64,000 nucleotides of DNA from Propionibacterium sp. (lineage in GTDB: Bacteria > Actinomycetota > Actinomycetes > Propionibacteriales > Propionibacteriaceae). The stretch covers positions 62,001 to 126,000 of the forward strand of contig JAAYTZ010000018.1 in the NCBI GenBank assembly GCA_012517965.1. The letters run 5' to 3'. Made by a program: the position numbers and the translations under genes. The stretch's first letter is position 1; each line of letters opens with the position of its first letter. Shown here in pieces: positions 42,523 through 48,944 of this stretch. The notes under the pieces were generated by a model that made no database searches, was not told the origin of the DNA, and worked only from the letters and a program-made list of their open reading frames with translations.

Positions 42523-42595
42523 AGCGGACGACGGGATTCGAACCCGCGACCCTCACCTTGGCAAGGTGATGCTCTACCAACTGAGCCACGTCCGC
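42523..42595 (-). tRNA. tRNA-Gly (anticodon GCC)
   Basis: 73-nt minus-strand tRNA with acceptor GCGGACG / CGTCCGC, anticodon loop TTGCCAA in a TCACC/GGTGA stem, T-loop TTCGAAT and U73. CCA is not encoded. First gene of the operon. Confidence 0.96.
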
Positions 42596-42633
42596 GTTAC
42601 GCCTGGGAACCTTCCGGCCCCGGGGCGTCGATA

Positions 42634-42662
42634 ACGTTAGCGGGCCCACGGCGAAAGTACAA
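42634..42662 (-). promoter_or_regulatory. promoter of the tRNA Gly-Cys-Val operon
   Basis: On the minus strand TTGTAC and TAACGT are separated by 17 bp, ending about 38 bp before tRNA-Gly. Spacing and position suit a primary-sigma promoter. Confidence 0.6.
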
Positions 42663-42725
42663 AACCGGCGGACTGCGCCAGCCGAGGTGCGGTGCGCGCG
42701 CGGGTGCGCTATCGTGTGTCCCCGC

Positions 42726-42797
42726 GGGCGATTGGCGCAGTGGTAGCGCGCTTCGTTCACACCGAAGAGGTCACTGGTTCGAACCCAGTATCGCCCA
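42726..42797 (+). tRNA. tRNA-Val (anticodon CAC)
   Basis: 72-nt plus-strand tRNA: acceptor GGGCGAT / ATCGCCC, anticodon loop TTCACAC in a CTTCG/CGAAG stem, T-loop TTCGAAC and A73. CCA is not encoded. TATCGT about 10 bp upstream is a probable -10 box. Confidence 0.96.
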
Positions 42798-42804
42798 CCG
42801 CGAG

Positions 42805-42849
42805 AAAGCCGCTCTGGCAAGGGGAAATAACCCGAGTTGGAGCGGCTTT
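42805..42849 (+). terminator. hairpin after tRNA-Val(CAC)
   Basis: The 10-bp stem AAAGCCGCTC / GAGCGGCTTT encloses a 25-nt loop that itself has a weak GGG/CCC pairing. It starts 8 bp after the tRNA and ends in a short T run. Confidence 0.7.
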
Positions 42850-43053
42850 CGCAGTCTCGTTCCCTGAGCGTTCCCTTAGGTTCCGGACGCAGGTGCGGTC
42901 GATGGCGCGGACCTCGCCCCCGCGGAAACTGGACGGATAGCGGTCAGAGTCGAAGCGTGGGTGGCTCGCTGGCTGCCGACCGGGAACGATGGGCCCCGAC
43001 CACGCATCCGGCCCAGCGTCGGGTGCGGCCATCCAGCAGAGAGGGAGCAGACC

Positions 43054-43200
43054 ATGTTCTTCAAGGTCACGGCGAAGAAGTCGCCCGAGGGCAACTACAA
43101 CATCGCGACGACCTGCCCGAAGGGGCACACGTCGTTCAAGAAGCAGGGCGACACCAGCAACGAGTACGCGTGCCCCTACTGCGGTAACCGCGTGCCCTGA
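43054..43200 (+). CDS. 48-aa zinc-ribbon-like small protein
   Basis: Starts at the ATG at 43054 with GAGGGAG upstream (MFFKVTAKKSPEGNYNIATT). Two Cys pairs, CPKG and CPYCG, could bind zinc in a ribbon fold. The longer 79-aa ORF in the track uses an implausible upstream start. It is followed at once by a strong terminator, so it is monocistronic. I do not recognise a named family; conservation next to tRNA genes would be worth testing. Confidence 0.75.
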   Translation: MFFKVTAKKSPEGNYNIATTCPKGHTSFKKQGDTSNEYACPYCGNRVP

Positions 43201-43213
43201 CCCACCCCCTCGA

Positions 43214-43249
43214 CGGACGCCCCGGCCGGGCCTTCGGCCGGGGCGTCCG
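43214..43249 (+). terminator. hairpin terminator built from an inverted GGACGCC pair
   Basis: A perfect 15-bp stem, CGGACGCCCCGGCCG / CGGCCGGGGCGTCCG, with a 6-nt loop, 13 bp after the zinc-ribbon stop codon. Each arm contains the over-represented heptamer GGACGCC/GGCGTCC. Confidence 0.8.
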
Positions 43250-43371
43250 CCTGTCCGGACGCCGCGGGACCGGACAGTTACCGGACGATCCGGACCACCA
43301 CCCGCACGGGAGACCCACGCCATGGAAACCTCCCTGACCGAAGCCAATGACTTGTCCGACAAGGAGCCATC

Positions 43372-43767
43372 GTGGAGTTCTTTACCTTTCTCATCGTCGC
43401 GCTGATCGCGCTCGCCGCCCTGGCCATCGCGGCGACCGTGGCAGCCAAACAGCAGGACAACATCCAGACCGACCTCCCCCGCTCCGAGGCGATGCGGGCC
43501 GTCGAAGGCATGTTCAACCGCCTGCTCTGGAAGGACGTCCAGGGCCGGGGGCTCCTCAACAAGCAGCGCCGGATGGCCCGCTACGACGGGCCGGTCGTCT
43601 CGGTGGACTTCGAGCAGATGCCGTCGGGCGGCACCGAGATCCAGGTCTGGATGTCCGAGGCGACCACGAAGTTCGGAATCGTCTTCGGCGCGGAGTTCGC
43701 CTGGCTGCAGAAGCGGAAGATCCTCAAGCGTCTCGGCGCGGAACCCGTCCCCAGCATCGAGTCCTGA
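43372..43767 (+). CDS. small membrane-anchored protein of unknown function
   Basis: 131 aa from the GTG at 43372, with a perfect AAGGAG 5 bp upstream. Residues 3-26 form one TM helix (FFTFLIVALIALAALAIAAT), followed by a ~100-residue soluble domain with no motif I recognise (NRLLWKDVQGRGLLNKQRR, VDFEQMPSGGTEIQVWMSE). The N-out or N-in topology is undecided. It lies just left of the accessory island. Confidence 0.75.
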   Translation: MEFFTFLIVALIALAALAIAATVAAKQQDNIQTDLPRSEAMRAVEGMFNRLLWKDVQGRGLLNKQRRMARYDGPVVSVDFEQMPSGGTEIQVWMSEATTKFGIVFGAEFAWLQKRKILKRLGAEPVPSIES

Positions 43768-43800
43768 TTCCCTCCCCCGCCTGGCCCGCCCAGGGGGGTT

Positions 43801-43826
43801 CCTGACGAAACCTCATCTCGACCGTC
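43801..43826 (+). promoter_or_regulatory. ECF-like promoter motif, copy A
   Basis: CCTGAC-N16-CGTC. The same two boxes with identical spacing occur upstream of the RNase H-domain gene and the lipoprotein gene. CGTC is the classic -10 core of ECF sigma factors. Downstream lies a possible 19-aa ORF. Confidence 0.5.
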
Positions 43827-43898
43827 GTCCCCAGTGGAAGCACCCAGCCTCCGCGGCGCCCGCCGCGGAGCACCGGCCGGGTGTCGTCCAGAAAGGGG

Positions 43899-43958
43899 AT
43901 GGTGAGGTTGTTCGCGAGCTTCATTCAGCTCATCGCGCTGATCTGGTACCACGGCTGA
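43899..43958 (+). CDS. possible 19-residue hydrophobic peptide
   Basis: The ORF MVRLFASFIQLIALIWYHG is too short for the track. It begins about 70 bp downstream of ECF-like motif A and is followed by a strong hairpin. The composition suits a membrane-inserted microprotein of the type-I-toxin kind. AAAGGGG directly abuts the ATG, which is too close for a normal ribosome-binding site, so translation may start at the following GTG or TTG, or not at all. Confidence 0.3.
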   Translation: MVRLFASFIQLIALIWYHG

Positions 43959-43967
43959 CCGACACGT

Positions 43968-43998
43968 CCGGGGCTCCGGTTTCCGACCGGGGCCCCGG
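43968..43998. terminator. bidirectional hairpin
   Basis: 13-bp stem CCGGGGCTCCGGT / ACCGGGGCCCCGG (one G-U pair) with a 5-nt loop, between the 19-aa ORF and the convergent helical-domain gene. Confidence 0.65.
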
Positions 43999-44973
43999 TC
44001 ACCCGTGGCTGTACAGCCCGGACGCCTTCGGCGCCACTCCCTGTTCCGGCAGCTCGGGGTCGGCCCACCGCCACTTGATGCCGTACACCAGCCCGGGCGT
44101 GAGGTCACGGAAGTCCGCCCGGGGTGCGGGGTTCACCGTCAGGTCCACCGGCGGCACGTTCGGGTCCTCCGACAGCGCGGTGGGGGCGGTCACCCCGTCC
44201 AGGATCCACGCCCTGTCGGCCAGCTCGCCGAGGTGCACGGTGGCCTGGAAGTGCCAGCAGTCGCGCCGCGGGGCCATCACCAGCAGCGGATCGCCCTCCC
44301 GGCGTGACGGCAACCGCAGCGCCGTCTCGTACTCCACCGTGTCGCCGCAGGCGTAGGTGCGGTCCAGCCGCAGGACGAACTCCCACGTCTGCGGGCCGAC
44401 CAGGCGGGCGTCCTCCAGCGTGGCCGCCCCCTGCACCCGGAAGTCCGGGCCGGCCTCGCCGTAGCCGGGCAGGCTGATCATCTCGGTGACGCGCTCGAGG
44501 GTCGGCGCGGTGACGACCAGGGTGCGGCGCGCGCGATGGATGGGGCGCTCGTCGCGGAAGTCGACGTAGGCGATCAGTTCGCCGAGGAACCAGCCCCGAT
44601 CGTCCGCGGCGGCCGCCACCAGCTGCTCGGCGACCGCCAGGTTCGCGGCCGTCAGGCGCCGCCGCGCCACCTTGACGCTGCGGTCGATCTGCTCGGCGGC
44701 CTCGGCAAGCCGGTCCTGCAGGTTCGGGGCGTCCCCGGGACGGGCGGCGCAGGCCCGTAGGAAGATCATCCGCTGCTCCGGCGGCAGCGCCTGGGTGCCC
44801 CGCACCAACTGCCGCACCAACGACTGGCGGCCCTCGGCGCCGCGCGCCGGGCTGAACCCGGTCACCCGGGCCAACCCCGGCCCGATCCGCGATGCCAGAT
44901 CGCCCGCCTGCAGGCCGCGGTTGCGCTGGAGCTGCGCCAACTCGGCGGCGACCGTCTGCACGCTGACGTCCAT
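43999..44973 (-). CDS. protein with N-terminal helical domain, unknown function
   Basis: 324 aa from the ATG at 44973 (MDVSVQTVAAELAQLQRNRG). The N-terminal ~140 residues are helical and resemble an actinobacterial domain beginning LRRxRGLQ...L..RIGP and ending LQDRLAEAAEQIDRSVKVARRRL. The C-terminal ~170 residues look beta-rich (FRVQGAATLEDARLVGPQTWEFVLRLDRTYACGDTVEYET). I know this two-part arrangement only as hypothetical proteins. It is divergent from the RNase H-domain gene. The longer ORF upstream of 44973 runs through the shared promoter region and is unlikely. Confidence 0.65.
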   Translation of the reverse strand: MDVSVQTVAAELAQLQRNRGLQAGDLASRIGPGLARVTGFSPARGAEGRQSLVRQLVRGTQALPPEQRMIFLRACAARPGDAPNLQDRLAEAAEQIDRSVKVARRRLTAANLAVAEQLVAAAADDRGWFLGELIAYVDFRDERPIHRARRTLVVTAPTLERVTEMISLPGYGEAGPDFRVQGAATLEDARLVGPQTWEFVLRLDRTYACGDTVEYETALRLPSRREGDPLLVMAPRRDCWHFQATVHLGELADRAWILDGVTAPTALSEDPNVPPVDLTVNPAPRADFRDLTPGLVYGIKWRWADPELPEQGVAPKASGLYSHG

Positions 44974-45080
44974 CGTCCCCCTCTCTACGAACGGCTCAAC
45001 CCTAGGGACCCCACCGGCCGCGGGCACCGTCTCGCCACGATCCGGCGGGCGAGTCGCCGGGCCGCGGCGCCGGCCCCCCC

Positions 45081-45106
45081 CCTGACAAACTGCGCGCTCC
45101 TCCGTC
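45081..45106 (+). promoter_or_regulatory. ECF-like promoter motif, copy B
   Basis: CCTGAC-N16-CGTC, ending 9 bp before the RNase H-domain ATG; a CCCTGAC...GTCAGGG inverted repeat brackets the region. If CGTC is the -10 core, the message would have almost no leader. Confidence 0.5.
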
Positions 45107-45115
45107 GTCAGGGAC

Positions 45116-46111
45116 ATGAACTTCTTCAGCACGCTGCTGCGCACGCTGCGCACGATCCTGGCTGGCCGGCCGAGCCCGGCTGCGGCGTCCGGCCCCGCCC
45201 CCACCCCGAGCCTCGACCCGCCGGTCCGGACAGACGAGCCCCGCACCGAGTGGGCGCAGCGCCGGGCCGCCCTCACCTCGGACCGCGCCGGCGGCTCGAC
45301 GGTCTGCGCCGTCTGGCAGGACGCCTCCGGTCTCGCCCAGCGACGGTTCGGTACCCCCGGCGGCGACGTCCGAGTCGCCTACCTGGACGCCGTCGCACAT
45401 GTCGTCGCGCTGGCCGGCACCGACGACGCCGACGCCGGTCCGACCAGGGTGTTCGTGGCCGATCGGATCGTGCGGGAGGGGCTGCTGGGCTACGCCGCCT
45501 CCTTCCCCGCGCTCAGGTTCGTCACCGACCCGGACGCCGAGGACTGCGCCCTGCTCGCGCAAGCCCGTCGCCTGGCGGCCCGCCGGGACGCGCCGACGAC
45601 GCCCCGGAGCCCCGGCACCCCCGCCACACGGGCGGACGCGGCCGCTGCGGTGCCGGCACCGTTGACGGTCGCGACGGACGCCTCGCGCGGCCGGGTCCCC
45701 GGCCTCGGCCTGGCCTGCATCGCCGAGGACGGCCGTCACGCGGTGGCGTACCGGGCGGCGTCCGAGTCCATTCACGCCGGCGAGCTGCGGGCGCTGCGAC
45801 TGGCCCTGGACACCTTCCCGGGCGTGCGACTCCGGCTCCTCACCGACAGCCGGCTGGCGGTCGCGTGGATCGCGGACCCGGCGGCCGCCCCCACCCGCGC
45901 CCTGCGGGCACTGGCCACCCCGATCGCCGCCGAGGTGCGCCGGCGCCGCTGCGAGGTGACCTGGGTGCGGGGTCACGCGGGCCACCCGCTCAACGAGGCC
46001 GCCGACCGGCTCGCGGTGGCCGCGCGCCGCGGCGTCCAACTCGGTCAGCCCGCCGACGTCTGCGCCGACATCGCCCGGCGCATCGCGTCGGAGCTGTCGA
46101 CGGCCGCCTGA
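45116..46111 (+). CDS. RNase HI-domain protein with unknown N-terminal region
   Basis: 331 aa starting MNFFSTLLRTLRTILAGRPS. The C-terminal ~145 residues form an RNase HI fold with the acidic set intact: D in LTVATDASRG, E in HAGELRALRLAL, D in LLTDSRLAVAWI, H in TWVRGHAGHPLNEAADRLA and the final D in the same stretch. The N-terminal ~170 residues (VCAVWQDASGLAQRRFG, VYLD/VFVADRIVREGLL-like) are unlike a hybrid-binding domain and may be a diverged second RNase H fold. It is probably a nuclease on RNA/DNA hybrids or structured RNA. It is divergent from the helical-domain gene and carries ECF-like motif B. Confidence 0.8.
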   Translation: MNFFSTLLRTLRTILAGRPSPAAASGPAPTPSLDPPVRTDEPRTEWAQRRAALTSDRAGGSTVCAVWQDASGLAQRRFGTPGGDVRVAYLDAVAHVVALAGTDDADAGPTRVFVADRIVREGLLGYAASFPALRFVTDPDAEDCALLAQARRLAARRDAPTTPRSPGTPATRADAAAAVPAPLTVATDASRGRVPGLGLACIAEDGRHAVAYRAASESIHAGELRALRLALDTFPGVRLRLLTDSRLAVAWIADPAAAPTRALRALATPIAAEVRRRRCEVTWVRGHAGHPLNEAADRLAVAARRGVQLGQPADVCADIARRIASELSTAA

Positions 46112-46129
46112 GGGCCCCGCCGCAGCCTC

Positions 46130-46155
46130 CCTGACAAACACCGCCCCCCACCGTC
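46130..46155 (+). promoter_or_regulatory. ECF-like promoter motif, copy C
   Basis: CCTGAC-N16-CGTC about 30 bp upstream of the lipoprotein ATG. It shares TGACAAAC with copy B and the same spacing to CGTC as both other copies. Confidence 0.5.
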
Positions 46156-46185
46156 CACCTACCTGAACCCAGGGAAAGGAATCCC

Positions 46186-46374
46186 ATGAACCACCCGCTC
46201 CGCCCGGTGGCGGCCGTCTTGGCCGTCGTGCTGGGTGTCGCCCCGCTGACCGGCTGCTCGTCCGACAGCACCGCGAAGGGCTGCCGCGCGTACGCCAGCC
46301 AGCCGCTCAGCCTGGCCATCGTCACCGGCAACCACGAGCCGCCGAGCGGCACGACAGCCCCGAACACCGCCTGA
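46186..46374 (+). CDS. short lipoprotein, possibly truncated
   Basis: 62 aa with AAAGGAAT before the ATG. It has a lipoprotein signal peptide with lipobox LTGC (lipidated Cys near residue 23), then KGCRAYASQPLSLAIVTGNH. The last part resembles the start of longer actinobacterial lipoproteins (C...LA.VVGNHAN type), yet the frame stops after only 39 mature residues. Coding-like sequence continues in another frame past the stop. Truncation by frameshift or deletion is suspected but unproven. Confidence 0.6.
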   Translation: MNHPLRPVAAVLAVVLGVAPLTGCSSDSTAKGCRAYASQPLSLAIVTGNHEPPSGTTAPNTA

Positions 46375-46433
46375 CGCGCCGCCGCCGCGAGCAGGCGGCC
46401 CGCCGCGCCCCGCTGGCGGGCCGGCGCGACCAG

Positions 46434-46712
46434 TTGCTGGCCGCCATCGAGGCCGCCGGCGCCGACCAGGAGTGGATCGGCGTCGCCCGGCAGTCGCAGT
46501 GGAACCTGATGCTGGCCCGCTGCCACCACCTGCTGGAGCTCGGCAACCGCCGGGCCGCCCGGTACACCCGCGCCCTGACCCGCCGCCTCGGCGGCGTCGT
46601 CTCGACGCCGCGGCTCCAGGCGCCCGTCTGGCTCGCCCAGCTCGACGTGCCCGACCGCGTCGTGGCCCCGTGCGAGCCCGCCCCCGAGAACGCCGCCCCG
46701 GCCGTCGGCTGA
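46434..46712 (+). CDS. small ORF of unknown function, start uncertain
   Basis: 92 aa if read from the TTG at 46434. The same frame stays open upstream with plausible coding sequence (LTRRRREQAARRAPLAGRRD), back to the lipoprotein stop, but offers no ATG/GTG and no Shine-Dalgarno. It may be the displaced 3' part of a gene whose 5' part is the lipoprotein, or a separate gene with a poor start. The content (WIGVARQSQWNLMLARCHHLLEL) suggests a helical protein. Confidence 0.4.
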   Translation: MLAAIEAAGADQEWIGVARQSQWNLMLARCHHLLELGNRRAARYTRALTRRLGGVVSTPRLQAPVWLAQLDVPDRVVAPCEPAPENAAPAVG

Positions 46713-46732
46713 CCCCACGAGAGGAATCGACC

Positions 46733-47242
46733 ATGCCCAAGAAGCCCAGCACCCCGAGCCCGAAGCCGCCCGCCGGCTGGTGGGAGCGGCTGACCAACCG
46801 CCGGCCCACCACCTTCATCCCCGGCTACGACGCCATCGCCCCGTTCGACTACCCGCGGCCCGACCGGGAGGCCGTGTGGGCCGACCTCCAGGCCGAGATC
46901 GACGACCTCGCCGCCCGGAAGGCTTTCGACGAGGCACACCCCTTCCTGGTCGACGACCTGATCGCGGCCCGGATCGACCACTGGCGCCGGATCGTCGCCG
47001 CCCACCGCGCCGAGCGGCTGTCGATCCTGGAGGCCCTCGAGGCGCAGGGCACCTGGCACCAGACGAGGCTGCGGCGCCGGTTGGCGACCGTCCGGCGCGC
47101 CCACTGGCAGGCCGTCTCGACCCAGGGCACCACCTGGACGTCGCTGACGGGCCTGCCCAGCGAAGCGCCGGCGGCGTCCACCGGCGCCCAGGCCGGGCCG
47201 TGGGCGTCCGACGGGGTCACCCCGCTGCACCGGGCGAGCTGA
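46733..47242 (+). CDS. hypothetical helical protein
   Basis: 169 aa from the ATG at 46733 with GAGAGGAA upstream (MPKKPSTPSPKPPAGWWERL). The central region is amphipathic-helical (EAVWADLQAEIDDLAARKAFDE, IDHWRRIVAAHRAERLSILEALEAQG). No TM or known motif. It lies in a row with the lipoprotein, vWA and TM genes and is likely co-transcribed. Unknown function. Confidence 0.65.
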   Translation: MPKKPSTPSPKPPAGWWERLTNRRPTTFIPGYDAIAPFDYPRPDREAVWADLQAEIDDLAARKAFDEAHPFLVDDLIAARIDHWRRIVAAHRAERLSILEALEAQGTWHQTRLRRRLATVRRAHWQAVSTQGTTWTSLTGLPSEAPAASTGAQAGPWASDGVTPLHRAS

Positions 47243-47249
47243 GCCGGCC

Positions 47250-48036
47250 GTGACCGCCCCCACTCCGCAGACGCGGACGATCTACCGCGCCGGGCTGCCC
47301 TTCGACCCGTTCCCGGGTCCGGGCGCCCGGCGCGGGCCGGCGCTGCCCCCGTGGCTCCGGCGACTGCTGCTGGTGCCGCTGCTGCTGGCGCTGCTCGCGC
47401 TCCCCGCCTGGCTGCTGCTGCGACCGCCCGCCGCCCTCGACGAGGCGTGGCTGGCGGGTGCCCGCGGGCCCGGCTGCCTGCGGCTGGTGATCGCGTCGGA
47501 CCTGTCCGGCTCGATGGCCGAGCTGCAGGAGCCCCGCGACCGCGCCGTCGCGCAGCTGCTCGGCTGGGCGCCGGCCAACCTGCGCGCGAACGACGAACTC
47601 GCGCTCGTCTCGTTCGCCGGCGACGCCCGGACGAACCTCGCCCCCACGCCCGTGGACCGGCTCACCACCCCGAGCCCGGACGCCCCGGGCGCGAACAGCA
47701 CCCGGCTCACCCCCCCTGCTGGGCGCCGTGCGGGCCTTCCCCGACACGCGGTGCCGCACGGCCCTGCTGATCCTCGGCGACGGTGTCTTCGAGGACCTGC
47801 CGGGCAGCGAGGCGGACGCCACGGCGTCCCTGTTCGCCGCGGGCGTCGACGAGATCGCGCTGCTGGTCCCGGGCCAGACCGAGGTCGGCCCGGCCTGGCG
47901 TGCGCGCTACCCCTCGGCCCCGCCGCGGGTCTTCGACGGCCGCGACCCGGACGCCACCGGCCTCGCGATCGCCGAGCAGCTGGCCCGGTTCACCGGCCAG
48001 CAGCTGACCCGCCGCGACCCCACCACCACCGCCTGA
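47250..48036 (+). pseudogene. membrane-anchored vWA-domain protein, frameshifted
   Basis: Starts at the GTG at 47250, 8 bp after the previous gene. One TM helix (LLLVPLLLALLALPAWLLL) precedes a von Willebrand A domain with the MIDAS motif ASDLSGSM near residue 85. At 47710-47716 a run of seven C's shifts the frame: up to NSTRLTP the first frame is coding, and coding resumes one frame over with LLGAVRAFPDTRCRTALLILGDG. Removing one C restores a 261-aa protein. This may be an assembly error, a true mutation or a slippage-controlled switch. The vWA domain would bind a partner through a metal-dependent site. Confidence 0.75.
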
Positions 48037-48058
48037 CCCCCCACTGAACGGAGCAACC

Positions 48059-48823
48059 ATGTCCCTCGTCACCACCACCGTCGCCCCCGCGCCCGCCGCC
48101 CCCGCCCCGCAGCGGGGCGAGGCCGGGCCCTACTTCCCGCTCGTCGCGTTCGCGGCGCTGCTCGTCGGCGTCGTCGTCATGTCGGCGGACGTGCTGCTCG
48201 GCAAGTCCCTGCTCGACAAGCTCGTCAACGGCGAGGAATGGCAGTCGTACCTGATCGCCGGCGCGTTCGCCCTGGCCAGCGCCCTGGGCGCCATCGGGGC
48301 GGGCTCGGCGCTGCGCCACCGGCGCCGGGTCTGGGCCGGGCTCTTCCTCGCCTTCTGGGCCATCGTCGGGGTCGCCCTGGCCGTCCTGCGCCGGTTCACT
48401 TACGAGATCATGGACGACCCCGACAGCGCCAACCGCGACCTCGTCGTGGCGCTGGTCATGCTCGGCGTCTACCTGCTGGCCGGGCTCGACGTGATCTACC
48501 AGTCGACGAAGCTGTCCGACCAGCGCTACTTCGCCCTGTGGCGCAGCGGCCGCCAGTGGCGCGCCGCCGAGCGGCGGCTCGCCAAGCTGGAGCCCGAACT
48601 GGAGCGCACCGACGAGACCCTGGCCCGGCTGGCCCGCGACAAGGACCGCCTCGAGGCCGAGGTCGCCGAGGAGAACGGCCGGCTCGACGCCCTGGCGCGC
48701 GAACTGCGGGCCAAGGCCCGCCTGCGCATCGCCTACCACCTCGGCGACCCGGCGGCCACGTCCCTGGTGGGCTCCGAAGGGCGGGGCCCCGATCCGGACG
48801 CCGCCCGGCCGGCCGCCAACTGA
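48059..48823 (+). CDS. membrane protein with C-terminal coiled coil
   Basis: 254 aa. Four TM helices (VAFAALLVGVVVMSADVLL, IAGAFALASALGAIGAGSAL, VWAGLFLAFWAIVGVALAVL, VVALVMLGVYLLAGLDVIY) are followed by a long charged coiled coil (RAAERRLAKLEPELERTDETL...ARELRAKARLR) and a disordered tail. The cytoplasmic coiled coil suggests a membrane tether for partner proteins. Last gene of the lipoprotein-vWA row; followed by a strong terminator. Confidence 0.75.
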   Translation: MSLVTTTVAPAPAAPAPQRGEAGPYFPLVAFAALLVGVVVMSADVLLGKSLLDKLVNGEEWQSYLIAGAFALASALGAIGAGSALRHRRRVWAGLFLAFWAIVGVALAVLRRFTYEIMDDPDSANRDLVVALVMLGVYLLAGLDVIYQSTKLSDQRYFALWRSGRQWRAAERRLAKLEPELERTDETLARLARDKDRLEAEVAEENGRLDALARELRAKARLRIAYHLGDPAATSLVGSEGRGPDPDAARPAAN

Positions 48824-48833
48824 TCGCAGTTCT

Positions 48834-48872
48834 CTGGACGCCCCCGGCGCGAGCCGCGCCCGGGGCGTCCAG
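48834..48872 (+). terminator. long hairpin terminator built from an inverted GGACGCC pair
   Basis: 11-bp outer stem CTGGACGCCCC / GGGGCGTCCAG, then an inner GGCGC/GCGCC stem, 11 bp after the membrane-protein stop. Both outer arms contain the heptamer GGACGCC/GGCGTCC, as at 43214-43249. It separates the vWA row from the sigma-caspase row. Confidence 0.8.
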
Positions 48873-48944
48873 GGGCTGGATCGCCGGACTCCCCCGCGCG
48901 GCTACGGCATGATGCGTCGCAGGGTTTCTGGGGGGAGCAGCAAC

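Noticed and set aside
42726-42797. tRNA-Val(CAC) as the attachment site of an integrative element carrying the island
   Set aside because: No integrase gene and no second copy of the tRNA 3' end was seen in the window. The island starts about 1 kb away after two ordinary small genes.
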